From Xylogone sp. PMI_703 (lineage: Eukaryota; Ascomycota; Leotiomycetes), in the NCBI GenBank assembly GCA_021399445.1, contig JAJTUQ010000003.1:2604001-2668000 (forward strand): 64,000 nt of DNA, written 5' to 3'. Position numbers and translations under genes: made by a program. Positions 36,928 to 49,310 of the stretch are shown here, piece after piece (position 1 is the stretch's first letter; the number at the start of each line of letters is the position of its first letter). A model generated the notes under the pieces. That model did no database searches. It was not told the origin of the DNA and was given only the letters and a program-made list of their open reading frames with translations.

Positions 36928-39900
36928 CCGTACCGTGCTGTTACTGTACTTGCAGGATTGTTTACGGGATGAGCGGATAACTCAGTACTTGATGGTCTGA
37001 ACGTTTCGCACTTTCTTTTCGTCCGCTCTTACTTTTACAACTCTTTCCCCCTATCAATTCACCACGCATTATCGCAAGATTGTAAATGAGAAAAGGGCAC
37101 AGTCAAAGCAAGGCACAGACCGGACCAGCATGGGGGCAGAAGTGCCACCGGACTGCGTGGATTGGGCGGCTCTCTGGGACCTGGCAACCGCGAGCGCTGC
37201 ACGGAGGTACCTAGCTCCAAGTATCTCCTCATGAACCAAGGCAAAGATGCATGTCCCCTTTGATTAGATGCCTAGCTGTCCTGGCTGTCCTGGCTGTCAA
37301 TAACGAATGCTTGCAGCCATCACCATGGTTGCTGGCTCTTATTGCAGTATTATTGCCAGCGATTGCGACGCAATTTTAGAACTCGCGGCATCTCTGCTAT
37401 CTCGTGGCAATGGCGGTGATTCTGGATTCTGGATCTGGTCTCAGATTCCGCACAATGGCTCTGATTGTTGGATCCGCCGCTGCCAACTCCTCAGCTTCCG
37501 AGACAAAGGAGCGCGATGGTACTGTGTACGTACATAAAGGCCTGCACATGTTGTCTGCAGTATCACTCTGCTCCCTATTACAGCTCACGGCGCTTTTTTG
37601 GGCGGTACCCTCCTTTAAGAAGGAATGCCCAGCCCGTGTAACTTTCGCCGCGCTTCAAGCCTACGGTAACATCGCACTCGGATTATATAGAAAAATACTT
37701 CAGTTACGAGGACAGCTCTAGGCAGCTCGTAAAGGTAAAATGTATACTTGTAGATACGAGTACGAAATAACTGCCACCATCAGCCACACTTTGTTTCTAC
37801 CAAACCGTCATCGGGAACAACCACACCCGCCCCAGCTCGGAGCAACGCTGCAGCACCTTTGTCCGCCGGTACTGTATTTCTCAGCAACAATAATGCTTAG
37901 ACGGGGCGCACAACATGACAACTGAGTACATGTACTTCCACAGCGTCCCAGCGCCTGCTGGATTCTCGTAGGTTGATGGCCAGAGGCGTGATATGGAAGT
38001 GGATGGCGTTCTCCGTGGATCGCTGCAGCAGGGTTAGACAAAGTTGGCTGCGTCCTGCAGGGATGGACTCTCCCAGGCCCGCGATACAGGCTGTGCAAGA
38101 CATCCAAGATTGTTGTCACCAGGGGTCCGCGGGAAGGAACGACTGGCCTTTGGTCGAAGATGACTTTAATAATATAGCTTTTGATATAGCTTCAGTTTAT
38201 TAAAATTTGCCTTTTGGCATTTTGCCTCCTTTCTTTCTCTGGATTTGGCCCTAAGCCCAACGGTTTCTCTACCGTTTGTTGCCCCCTTCTGAGAGTTATT
38301 TTTATATTCCTCGTCCGATCTCCATCTAGCACTACTCGATGTCGTAACCAGCCCCTAATCGAAAGACGTCGGTTAGCGCAATTCCTGGTGTGCACATATC
38401 AATCCCACCCAGTTCTGCCTGTACACTACTGTACGGACACAGGACCGCACATGGCTCCGGTTCCAATCTGCTCTCCTAATCTCCTTTCTAATAATAAGGA
38501 CGCCAGCCCTGCGTCGTAACGTTAAACCAGCCCCATATATCAGGACAAGACTGGTGTGGAGGGGAACAGGAGCAGAGATTGCACGTTCCTTGCCACAATT
38601 TGAAAGTCCGGTACTTGGCAGTCCATAATCGTTACAGTGCCATACCGGTACTGAGGGTACATTCTCAAAATCCCATCTTCTCGATTTCGGCAAAAGACGA
38701 TATGCGCACGAAATTACCACTCGGCTGGTGATATCTCCGGTTGCTATTTTCATCACGGCGGATTATCATTGGCAGGGAGCTTTTATTGCCATTGCACATC
38801 AACAATGCGATAAGGTGGCAGATGTAGTGGCCATGCAGGTTCTGGACAATCCAAGCAGGAAAAAAGGCGGGTTGCCTCTGGCACAGCGCGACCAAAACAG
38901 CAAATAAGACGAACCAAAGCGGAGCCGAGCCCCAGCGACGTGGTGAGCCGTCCCCAAGCTTATCCAGTGGTGCCAGGTACGAGTCGTCTTAGCACTCTTG
39001 CGCCCTAGATCGAGGGCCGTGGGCGATGGTTGATGTTGGGTCCGGATGCGCGGATGAGAAAGAGGATCTCAAATGCGGCCCTTCTGGCAGCTCGACCTTG
39101 GTTTTGCTGTCATCTACGACCAGCAACCCCTCACCGCTGTCAATGCAATCAATCAAAGCCGTCCATGCCTCTCCAACCCAAGCGCAGTGTCCGTACACGG
39201 TAGTATCGATCACAGTTTCTATTCGAAAGCCCTTGCCACGCCCTGCAACGCTTTTGTAGACCATCTCGACCATCTTGGAGCCTTCAACTGCCACAGCTGC
39301 TCTCCACGCCCGTGCTTCCCGGGCTAGTGTGGACGAGCAGCAGATGCACCGCCATTGACGTATGCGATCTCTGGCCGTAGCAGGATCGCCGGCTATCAGA
39401 AAGTGGACTCGACAAAAACACTCTGAAGCGCGGAAGCTCCGCAAAAGATTCAAAAGAAAGTCCACGGTCCATGGTCCACCGTCTTGGGAAAATGGAGAGC
39501 TGGAGATGATACTGAAAGCAGTAAGACGGGGTCATCAACCACCATGCAGCACCGCTGCCTTGCTTGTGCTTCGGAGAGAAGCGCAAAGAGGGAAGGGCGG
39601 ATATGGTTCAACCTTCGATAATCTCGGTATTTTTCTTGTGCGCGCGCCGTTTCTAGAAAATAGGTGCTGTAGGCAGGAGCTGCTCCGGTCTGGCCCAGCC
39701 AGCGAGCCCATCCTACCGCCGTCAGCTGCACCAGGATCATCGGCTCGGCAGTGACGACGTGAGGAAGACCAGTCGAACTGCAGCCCACAAATACTGTAAA
39801 AGTAAAATGATAGGGGGCGAGGCCGTCCCGCGCAGCTTAAACACTTTTAATCACCGAACTTGCCGTGTCAGGTCGTTCGCAGTGAACCAGCGACTGCTGG

Positions 39901-41707
39901 CTCGAGCCAAGCTTTTTCTTCGTTCTCTGGCTGGTTGCTGGGAACACGTCGGGACGGGCTTAGGAGCCACAACGCGCGGTGGTTGATGAGCAACGCGTCA
40001 ATGCTCGGGGAGGCTTGTTGTGCGGGTTTATGCGGGGAGCAGCCTCCGCTGACTCAGCCGAGTCCGCTGCGTGTTGTCGCTGGCCTGGTCGTACCCACAC
40101 CATGCCTGATTCGGCTCTTCATGTTGTCACCAGCAGTTTTGTTTCAGAGAGGTACGTACCGGACTGTGCAGCACTGAATCATCAGACAGAGCGCACAGCA
40201 TTCCTCTTTCCACGACAGCTTGGTACTCTGTATCTCTGTTACTGCACTTTCTGGTCCCAAATCATCTGATTCTGCAAACAATGAGCACGTGCTCTCAACA
40301 ACTGTCCATCAAATCACAGGCACAATTGATGTTTTGTTATCACGTGACTCGTATTCAACTTGCTTCACTTCAACCCAAATGATCTACATACGATGTAAGA
40401 ACTTTAATCGTATTTGGATTTCTGGAAACATGAAACACGGCATGTAGCAGGCACCAAAGGCGGTATCTACTTGTAGATGCTCACAATCAACACGCTTCAA
40501 TACTCGAAGCATACAACCGCCGTTCACTCCGCAAAAGAGTTTCTCCCAAAAGTTCTCTTCAAAAAGAAAAGAGAAACGTCTAATTTATGGTTCAATCTCA
40601 ATAAGTAGGAGAGTGAGACATATGTCATACCATCTAAACGAAAGAACAACGCTAGAATCTCAGGGAGGAAAAGCACATATCTTGACCCAGTCAAATCCTA
40701 AAATAATGAAACGACAGTGCAGAAGGTACAGAGATACAGTACCAGATAAGACACCCCCCAAAAACCGAGCCCCTTACTCGTTGTACATTGTACACTGTAC
40801 CTCCCAATCCAGATATCCAATCTTCACTATCCACTCAGTCCAACACCAAAAAGGAAAGCCAAATCCCCCGAAGAGATCTCAATCCATCTCCCCCTGGCTA
40901 TGCGTATTCTCAGTAGAGAAAGGAGCCAATGTCTCAGATCTACAGCTTTAGCGTCGATGGTAGCAGCTAGCTTGGAAAATACGCCCCCCTTGCGCAAAAA
41001 GGCTCTAGAATACGCCCATCCAGCCCTCGCCAGCCCAGGTTCCTTCTTTTGCGTGTGTGGCTATCCCAGACGCACCACATCATACCACACCATTCAAAAG
41101 CCGAACGGCGTATGCAGCCTAAAATGAACTAGAGGCAGAGTAAACAAGAGGAGGAAGGGGAGGGAAAGTATAGTAAATACCGCATGGAGGTACGCAGCCG
41201 CGTCCTGTGGGTATGAGGTGCATTAGAGGGGAGGTTAGAAGGAGACTATGGAGGGAGTTCCTTAACGCCGTTTTGACAGTTCCTGAATGAGGTAAAACTT
41301 CTTCGCCTTTCTACACAGGGCAATAAGTGATCAAAGTCCACTGTCATGTTAACTTTACTCTTGTGCATTAAAAAGTAGCTAGAACGCAAGATAAGAAGCC
41401 GTACAAACAGATTGATTTTGACTTTAATAAAATACATCAGCATTGAGCGTCCTGCTTTCCGAGAATCTTTCTACAGAAGATTTCCGAAATCAAACTTGCC
41501 CAGATGCCCTTTTTTATTCGGCCGTGTGCCATTTCTGCCCAGTTCATTTAATTGTTTGTCCCTTGTCTGAAACCTGCAAGTAAAAAAGAGAAACCGAAAC
41601 GCGGAAATAAAGACTCGAACAGACCCGCCAATCAAGTATAGGCGTTCCCATGCTTTTTGGAGGCTGAATACTTTTGGCTTTTATGAAACGCCCTAATCTT
41701 GGCTGAT

Positions 41708-43665
41708 TTAGCTTGCCATGTAGGTACTAGTGTCGATACCACCTTCAGGGAACTCCCTGCAGTATGTGTTAGAAGTTGTACTTAATATCGTGAAACATTA
41801 TACTTACGGAAGTGCAACCTCGAATCGCTTCTCGATTGCCTTGAGGACCTCTTGATCCGCCTCGCTGCTGACGAACGAGATCGAGAGACCCTTGGTACCG
41901 AAACGACCAGCACGACCAACACGATGAAGGTAGGAGTCGGCGTCGCTAGGAAGATCGTAGTTGATAGCCAAGTTGATACGTTCAATATCGATACCACGTC
42001 CAAAGACATCAGTAGCGACACAGATACGCTTGTTGAACTCCTTGAACTCCTTGTAACGTTTGATACTATGAGGAAGTCAGTGTTTGCTCATTGGCGGAAT
42101 TGGCAACCCAAACATACCGCTCCTCCTGGCTGACACCCGAGTGGACAGCAATGGAAGGGAAGTTACACTCTCGCAAGAGTTTGTCGAGCTCGGTGGCACG
42201 TAAAGTGCTCTTAACGAAGATAATAACTTGGTTGAACTGAAGCTCGTCGAGAAGTTCATTAAGCTTACGGTTCTTCTCCTTTTCATCAAGTTTGATGTAA
42301 TATTGCTGGAGACCGTGCAGAGTAAGTTTGGTCTCGTCATCAACATAAATCTCGAGTGGATTCTGCATGAATTTCTTGCAGATGGGTCGAACCTCCTGGG
42401 AAAGTGTGGCGCTGAACATCATAACTTGCTTCTGGGTAGGTGTAGCGCGGAAAATCTCCTGAACATCACGACGCATATCTAAATATACGATAAGTATTAT
42501 GACAAAGTGTGGTGTTTAAGATCTACACCTACCAATTTGATCCAACATTTTGTCACATTCATCGAGCACGAAGACCTTGACGCTACCGAGGCGCAAGTAC
42601 TTGTCTCTGACAAGAGCATTCAATCTGCCAGGAGTGGCAACAATGATGTGAGGATGAGTTTCTTTGTTCTTCAAAATCTCAGCATCCTTTTGAATAGGAG
42701 TACCTCCGTAGAACACAGCTGTCTTAACATCTGGCATGTACTTGCTGAAACGAGCGTACTCATTCTTGATCTGATACGCAAGTTCACGGGTATGGCACAT
42801 GACCAGCACTGAAGTCTCGCCAGCAACAGGTTCGACTTGCTGAAGGGTTGTGAGGACGAAAACTGCAGTCTTACCAAGACCAGATTTGGCCTGGCAGAGG
42901 ACATCTGTTCCGAGAATCGCTTGGGGAATGCAAACTTGCTGGACTGTAGAGTAAATCGATCCGAGTTAGATAACGTGTTCTCCAAGTGTACAATTAGGTG
43001 CAAGATATCGCAAGTCCGTCCATCTTCAAGAGTATGATAGATCCCAGGCATACAACACCCCACAATAAGTGATAATCGAGTAGAACAGGAACATTTGCTT
43101 TTGAAGACGAAAACATCCATCATTAAACGTGCAGAGAGGATGCTGCTAACGCGTAGTGTCTGAGTCGATCCCGGTAGTCTCTTGGCTTTGATAGCCTTGC
43201 GCATCTTCTACCTCGTTCATCACACAGCAACTACGAGGATTGCTTTTTTGCATGCGTCACCCATATCAGAGGTGTATCTACACCATATGTTGAAGAGACA
43301 TCCCAGGATCGCTCGTGACTCGTTGAAGCATCGAATAGAGTACTCATTCTTTCTTGGAAGATGGACGGACGTGCAGAGGGACAACGATGAAGTTTGGGGA
43401 TAAAAGTTTATGACTGACCCTCCGAAGGATGCTCGAAACCGCAATCGGTGATGGCACGTAGAAGCTCTGGCTTCAACAAGAAATCCCGGAATCCAGTGGA
43501 ATGAATACCAACGTAACTGCCCTTCTTGTCGGCTCCTCCTCCAGAAACTGTGAGATCACCCTTTTTGGCACCTCCATTGGCACCTGCAGCACCTGCGGCT
43601 GGTGCGGCCTCGGTAGTTCCGAGCTCCTCATCAGAGTAATCAATGAGATCTTCTTCGGCAGACAT
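41708..43665 (-). CDS. sub2: ATP-dependent RNA helicase Sub2 (UAP56, DEAD-box family)
   Basis: Five exons read leftward: 43665..43419, 42943..42533, 42478..42118, 42065..41808 and 41756..41708, giving 441 residues, exactly the usual Sub2 length. The N-terminus is [14 protein letters not shown]. Helicase motifs: A-K-S-G-L-G-K-T (residues 101-108), H-T-R-E-L-A, T-P-G-R, D-E-C-D (210-213, the Sub2/UAP56 variant of DEAD), S-A-T, and [10 protein letters not shown]. It ends with D-T-S-T-Y. Sub2 acts in the nucleus in pre-spliceosome assembly and, within TREX with the THO complex and Yra1/Aly, in mRNA export. Intron 1 is long for this window (475 nt, GTCAGT donor); the other introns are 42-55 nt. 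It is divergent from the RNase P subunit gene. Confidence 0.97.
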
Positions 43666-44063
43666 TATGGCGTGTTAGATTGAAGACTTTGTTAGAAGAG
43701 GCTGTTGTGGCGCTGAGAAAACGCGGTTGAGGCGTTAGAGTCACAACGCAAGGAACAAGAGTTGAATAGAGCGAAGAGACGCGATATCAATGATAAAAAG
43801 ATGATATAGGCCGATGGATGCCGAAGGATGGGTTTCGATGAAAAATGTTGAGTAGAGGTTGAAAAGCTGAAGTAAGATCGCGAATCTGGAGCTGACAGTT
43901 TGTAGGCTCAGATTCCAAGCGATCTCTTAGGCAACAAAGAGTTGAGCTAAGCTATTTTAGGTTACAACACCATGATATCAGAATGCACTAATCCGAATCT
44001 AGGTTTTTATGTCTAGGACTTTATGTCACGATTTGAAAGAGATCAATTTTCAATCTGGCCACA
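43666..44063. promoter_or_regulatory. divergent promoter of sub2 and the Rpr2-like gene
   Basis: A 398-bp gap between the two opposite start codons, joining two genes of RNA metabolism. No specific element is identified. Confidence 0.45.
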
Positions 44064-44579
44064 ATGAGCAAGTCAAAATCCTCAAAGGGCAGTATCCCTA
44101 ACAAAGCTCTGCACAGCAGAGTATCTTATCTATATCAAGCCGCTTCGTACCTGGCCACAGTCCAAGATCAGTCATCTAAGAAGGATAACAACTATACCAA
44201 GACCAAGGAAATAGAGGGGCAGAAGCTTAATGAGGATGTATCTGAGGATCAGGGTTCTGGCCCTCTCCAGCCTGCCTCAAGACGTTTGGTCTCAGATCTC
44301 AGATCAGTATCTCTCAAAATGCAAATGCGCATGTCACCAGCCATGAAACACACTATTTGCAAGAACTGTGACACTCTGCTTATTGATGGTTCTACTTGCA
44401 CCAATATTGTTGAGAACAAAAGCAAAGGTGGTAAAAAGCCCTGGGCAGATATACTAGTGAGACGTTGCAATACTTGCGGTCTTGCGAAAAGATTTCCCAT
44501 AAATGCTCCGAGACAAAAACGACGCCCATTCCGGTCACCACATATAGAAGAGGCCAAATCGGATAAACCAGGGCAATGA
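44064..44579 (+). CDS. RNase P/MRP protein subunit, Rpr2/Rpp21/Snm1 family
   Basis: A single exon of 171 residues. The helical N-terminal half has the family pattern H-S-R-V-S-Y-L-Y-Q-A-A-S-Y-L, then L-V-S-D-L-R-S-V-S-L-K-M-Q-M-R-M-S-P. A zinc ribbon follows: Cys 99 and 102 (C-K-N-C) and Cys 135 and 138 (C-N-T-C), with C-G-L-A-K-R-F-P after it. The basic K/R-rich tail is typical. The family contacts RNase P RNA for tRNA 5' processing (Rpr2/Rpp21) or the MRP particle (Snm1); sequence alone does not say which. The start at 44064 gives a basic M-S-K-S-K-S-S-K-G beginning. A Lys/Thr-rich insert (residues 36-60) is poorly structured. Confidence 0.85.
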   Translation: MSKSKSSKGSIPNKALHSRVSYLYQAASYLATVQDQSSKKDNNYTKTKEIEGQKLNEDVSEDQGSGPLQPASRRLVSDLRSVSLKMQMRMSPAMKHTICKNCDTLLIDGSTCTNIVENKSKGGKKPWADILVRRCNTCGLAKRFPINAPRQKRRPFRSPHIEEAKSDKPGQ

Positions 44580-46042
44580 TCTACTAATTTCATGATCAGT
44601 ATTGACCATGAATTTATATGGTAGGACCAACACGCTAATTATCCTGGGAAAAGAGGGTATATTGTCCGAAGTCTTAGGGACAAGCTCAAATCCTATGCGA
44701 GGCAATATATAGCTTCATCGGGATCAAAAAAAGATCTTAAGACCTATACAGTGCACTTCAAAACGGCGAGCTATTAGCAAAGGCGTCTACTATTCCTCGC
44801 AATACTAGGAATAGCCATACACGCTGTCTGGGGATACTATCGGAATTATTGCCATAATTTAACCACCTCCCCAGCCTACAAGCAAGCCAAATAGGCTCAC
44901 TGGTTAGATGTGGCATGCAGACAGTAATACCTGAGTGTTACCTGGAAGTCATACGGATATTAGGTCTGACAGATCAGTTGTTGCAGGAGGAACCCTAGGC
45001 TAGATCACATCAAGGCAATAGCCAGGTTGTACTATAGATTTATTTGAACCGACCGACCCCAAATTGCAGAATCCAGACGATAGGGTCAGGTTTATTGACA
45101 CGGATAACTTCTATCTACAAAGTCTCTTTCCTCCTAATTCTCCTGTTCCTTTACAACTTGACAAGAACAGAAATATATCTAGAAATTTAATGAAGAGGAC
45201 GGAAGTTCTACATGAGCATATAGTTAGAAATAGACTACCGCAGGGCCCAAACGCATTGTATCCCAACTTGATGTCCAGCAGGATGATTTGACTGCTTGAC
45301 CGTCTACCAAGGGGGTACTCGAAGTCAGAAACATCTCTAGAAAATCCGATGAAATTTTGGGACAATATTCTTGAGTTCTGTGGATGCTCACTCGAGAAAT
45401 AACATCTTATCTTCAAAGTCCTCGAGAGATCTAGCATAATTGTGCGAGAGTTGTCGAAGATTAGGAGTTTGTGAGATCTGAAGTCAAACTATGATCAACA
45501 ATCAACTATCTCATCTATGGTTGGGAGCCCAATCTCTATGTAGCGGATTTGTAAATGCCGTCTCGTATCTGGCTTGGTGTCCAGTATCAAAGTTGCCAGG
45601 AGTGCTGAACTACAAGACAATACTCTTCAGTTTTGATAAGCTGCTCTGCTGATAATGTTTTCGGTACAAGCATCGTATTGATAACATCTGAGCATGGCTC
45701 CAAAGCACACAATGCGCATAGGTCCATAATCTCTAACTGGAATAAGCGTTGCGGAGAGTAGCGGTAATAAGAAGAGCAGTGCCAGAGGGACTCCTGGAAT
45801 GTAAAATCGAGGTCTGACACGAATACGGAATCCTAGGTGAAGACATTGTATGATGAGTTTTGCATATGTGTTTCTCATTGGGACACATCTACTGTTATAA
45901 TCGCCTTCTGGCACGTAAATCTTAGCGCATGGTCAAAGTGTACGGTCATCCTTGGAGGCAAGCTATGTTGATCTCAAATATCCATTATCGACTGGTTATT
46001 GACCTGCTGAGAATGTAAATATGGATCTGGCGATAGATCTGT
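44580..46042. other. gene-free AT-rich region
   Basis: Frames here are short and lack family signatures. TA-rich composition and scattered near-coding fragments would fit a decayed, possibly RIP-mutated, mobile element, but no diagnostic motif is visible. Confidence 0.4.
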
Positions 46043-46995
46043 TCAGCCCTCTTCATCTTCTACCTCTTCCATAGTAACGTTTTTAGAAGCGTACATATCA
46101 CTGTTGCCTCCACTCATGCTCTCTTCGGCCTGTTCTGTAGATGGGACGGTACGCATGTAGCCCTCTTGCTCAAGTCTATCCGCTTCCTCAGGTTCTATGA
46201 GGCCAGTATTCCCTTTTGCCTTCTCCATCTTCATACGGACTGCAGCAGGAACAAACGCGCTCACGGCTTCCTTGCGCAGGTTTCTTATAATTGGCTTAGC
46301 TTCGTAGACAGTCTTTGGCTCCACCTTTGGAGCATCAGGCCTCTGGCCCAAGGGTGTCATGTTAGCATTCTCTCCCTGGCCACCATCTCTGCGCGAAGTA
46401 TAACCGTTCCTTTCTCTTCTCTTCTGATACCATTGGTCCAGAATTTCCTTTGGAATTGGAGGTGGTGTGTCTCGTGGCATTGGTATTTCCTTCACATCAT
46501 CCGGAATATCACTGTCACTACTATCTTCCTCATCACGTCTCCTTTTCCCTAAAACACCACCTCCTCTTCCACCCCTCGAGCCTGAAAAGCCTCCTCTTCC
46601 TGATCCGAATCTTGGAGCAGCATCCCCCAAAGACTCCCGCGCTTTGCGCACTTCTTTGATTTCTTTCTCGAGTCCCTCTAACACAATCTTTTCATGGCTT
46701 GTGAGCTTGCCTCCGCTAGATTCTATTGCTTTGAGATCCTCTATCTGCTTCTGTAATCGATCTGGGTTGCGACGAGCGAGCTTCTCATTGCGACGCGCTT
46801 GAGCTTCTGCCTTTCCTGTGCAAAAGTCAGCGCAAGGATCTGTGAATAAAGTATTGACAGGCCAAAGGCAACAAAGCAAAGGATGTGTTGAGCTGTACAT
46901 ATGGGGGAAAGCTACTGCTTACCCTTCTTGATAGCTCTGGCCTTTTCGGCCTTCCGTTGTGCCTGCGCTGGATTTACTGATCGTTCTTTGGGCAT
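46043..46995 (-). CDS. WBP11-like pre-mRNA splicing protein
   Basis: Two exons read leftward, 46995..46923 and 46815..46043, giving 281 residues. The join at GGTAAGC/CACAG is in phase. The first 70 residues are the WBP11 N-terminal domain: M-P-K-E-R-S-V-N-P-A-Q-A-Q-R-K-A-E-K, then R-R-N-E-K-L-A-R-R-N-P and the helix D-R-L-Q-K-Q-I-E-D-L. A Gly/Arg-rich linker follows, then an acidic Ser/Asp patch and a proline motif (D-T-P-P-P-I-P) of the type bound by WW domains. The conserved C-terminal S-A-F-V-P-A-A-V-R precedes an acidic end. Human WBP11 binds PQBP1 and is needed for splicing; fungal relatives are shorter, as here. Starting within exon 2 from the unspliced ATG at 46900 would give an unrelated N-terminus. 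Confidence 0.85.
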
Positions 46996-47595
46996 TTTGG
47001 CTGCCTTGACGGAACAAAGCGTATATCAAACAGCAATTCAGAGTTGTATTTCGTGATAGCCTTGGTTACTGTTATAGAAGGGGGTCGGTTAGTCACAATA
47101 GGAAGAGTAAGTATTTTGTTAGTGATCGCTGAAAGCTATCACTGAAGTCGGTTTAATTTGATCATTCTGCCGGCCAGGTGCTTCCACCGCCTTTAAACTA
47201 CTACATCACACAATAAAACCGGCCAGGGACATGAATAACATATATTTTGCCAGATCTCAAGTTATTATCAATTATGGGTTTTTTGGAAATCGGTTCGAGG
47301 TTGGTAATATAGGAAAGGAAGAAGATATCACTCTCCAATGGAATAAATAGAATACTTATTACAAAGCACCTCAAAATACTACGCATTGTCCAATTATACA
47401 GAGTCAAATAGATATATTGTTCATTCTGCATTGCTAACCACTCCAGAAGTGTTATCCCATTATCCTTGCACTCACTTAGATTGCCGGTCTGCCTCATATC
47501 AGCCATGCAGGTCTATGTCTTACAGAGAACGCTGGTTATACATACTAACTTTGCACTCTTGTTCAGTTTCAACTCCCTGGCTACCTCTTCTTGGT
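46996..47595. other. AT-rich intergenic region
   Basis: 5' flank of the WBP11-like gene and 3' flank of the small secreted protein gene. Nothing else is seen. Confidence 0.4.
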
Positions 47596-47775
47596 CTATC
47601 CAAGACGGGAGAGGCCGACGCTGTCAATAATGTCTTCGACAGCATCAACAACTGACTCAAGTGTATTCTTCAGGTTGTAAGAACCGAGCGTTGGAAAAAT
47701 TTCTTGAGGGACTGGTGCAGCGCTTGTGGCGATAATAGTAATAGCAAGAGTAATGGCGATGGACCGGAACTGCAT
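47596..47775 (-). CDS. small predicted secreted protein (59 residues)
   Basis: One exon read leftward: ATG at 47775, TAG at 47596. The N-terminus is a typical signal peptide: M-Q-F-R-S-I-A, then an Ile/Thr/Ala-rich hydrophobic core and A-T-S-A-A-P (likely cleavage after residue 19 or 20). The mature part is only about 39 residues, acidic and without cysteine, with an amphipathic run around E-S-V-V-D-A-V-E-D-I-I-D-S-V. It sits alone in AT-rich DNA beside the unknown protein at 49.3 kb. Small secreted proteins in such regions are often lineage-specific and sometimes host-interacting, but that is inference and no homologue is known to me. An intron near the 3' end that would extend it cannot be excluded. 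Confidence 0.55.
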   Translation of the reverse strand: MQFRSIAITLAITIIATSAAPVPQEIFPTLGSYNLKNTLESVVDAVEDIIDSVGLSRLG

Positions 47776-49310
47776 GTTTAAGGTATTTGAAAAGTTGAGT
47801 AAAAAGTTTGAAGTGAAAAAAAGTTTCTTGCGGACGTGTCTTCTGCAGTATCTTTGGTGAATGGGCGGGTGAATGGTGAAGAATAATTGATACCTTTGAG
47901 CAGAGATCGATGTATTATAGACTTCTCAAACCAACAGCATTTGAATAGAGGGAGCTTGGAAACCATTCAAACATTGTTACGGTTGACATATAACTAGTTA
48001 TGCTACATATAGAAGCTGTCCTCAAACAGTCTCACTCACTTGCGGTATAGCAGAGATCTTTCCCTTCATCCGGCCTGTTTATTTGAGCAAAGTGCTCTAG
48101 ATAGAAAGGCCCAGACCATCCTGCTACGGATTATCCGGCTCATAGACTCATTTTTTTGTTGCAGAAGCAAAACTCTTAACGTAGACATCAAGACTTTATC
48201 CCTACCAACATCTAATCGAATGCTAAGGTACGATTTATTTGTGTTTGGGGCGTGAGCGGTACATGTCTACGCAGCAATAAATACGTAGACGTGGGTCCAA
48301 AACGATCTCTTCCAGTTCCTACCTTGTATCACAACTATGTATCGATGTAGGACTGTCGGCTTGCTAAACATACATTCTATTTTATTTTATTCAGTTTAGC
48401 ATACTGATTATGAATAAGAATTGAGATTTGCTGTTTACTATTTGTGACATCAATACGCACTATGACCTACTTGCTGCGTATAGTGGACGTACCTGAATGA
48501 CGCTGATTTGTATGTGCTAGTGGGCAATAAGCTTTAAGACTTCGCTATTACTAAAGGAGCTGCAGGAGAACATTCTGCAGGCGAAGTGGACACCCTTTTT
48601 CCACAAACTAAAATACGGATACTATGATATCTTCCAGGAATCAAGCTATTCATCTTAAATGGCAATAAATCGTATATTTATGCTGTGGCTAGAATCTACG
48701 CTTAGCCATACATTGGCTGCCTACTCCCCCTTTTTCGAGCCCACCATTCTATAGAACAGCTAATAACCTCAAATAAGCAAGCACCTTGCAACAAGAGTGC
48801 CGCAATGGTATAATAGATTGGGTTGAATTGTTGTTAGGCGAGGAGAGAAATGCCTCTAATTGTGCACGTAGGCCCGTACGATTAGGAGAGACGTAGGGCA
48901 TACAGTACGACAGCTGCATGGCTCGAACTCTTTTGTTATCTGGGTTCCTTTTTTATTTATTTATTTTCTCCCTTTACTATTATTCATGGTCTTTTTGTTC
49001 GTTTCGATATATTGATATGGTCTTCTAGTTAGACGATATTGGTGAGGGTTGAGTACACATCCTCAGTATTTTATACCAAATATCCATGAGAAAGGATCGA
49101 AAGAATTGAACTCTGCTCTTTATCCCGCATTCAATATTGAAGATTAACTTAGTATTAGTATTTAGAAGTTCAACGCAAGCTATTTCCCAGTGAAGCGATT
49201 ATGCCTCCAGCCAAACCCAAAACTCCCTGAAGATTCCAATCCATTCCGGCATATCAAGTGTCATGTCCCATAGCAATCCGAAGGGCCGACTGAGTATGTC
49301 CTTTTCATAA
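47776..49310. other. AT-rich gene-free region
   Basis: Includes the promoter side of the small secreted protein gene and the 3' side of the unknown gene at 49.3 kb. Frames are all under 75 codons. A small hairpin (TCTACG...CGTAGA) lies near 48267-48292. Confidence 0.4.

Larger units (their letters stand above)
35389..41707. other. gene-free 6.3-kb region
   Basis: Between the 5' end of the ketopantoate-reductase-like gene and the 3' end of sub2. It contains a GTGAGA/GTGTGA run (36741..36774) and a 12-bp tandem (36884..36927), plus CTGTCCTGG copies near 37276-37298. Open frames of up to about 160 codons (38.4-39.8 kb) occur in opposing frames with no domain signature. The right end (about 41.3-41.7 kb) is probably the sub2 3' untranslated region. 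Confidence 0.45.

Noticed and set aside
44580..46042. Possible decayed retroelement
   Set aside because: AT-rich with fragments of frames, but no reverse transcriptase, integrase or terminal repeat could be recognised.
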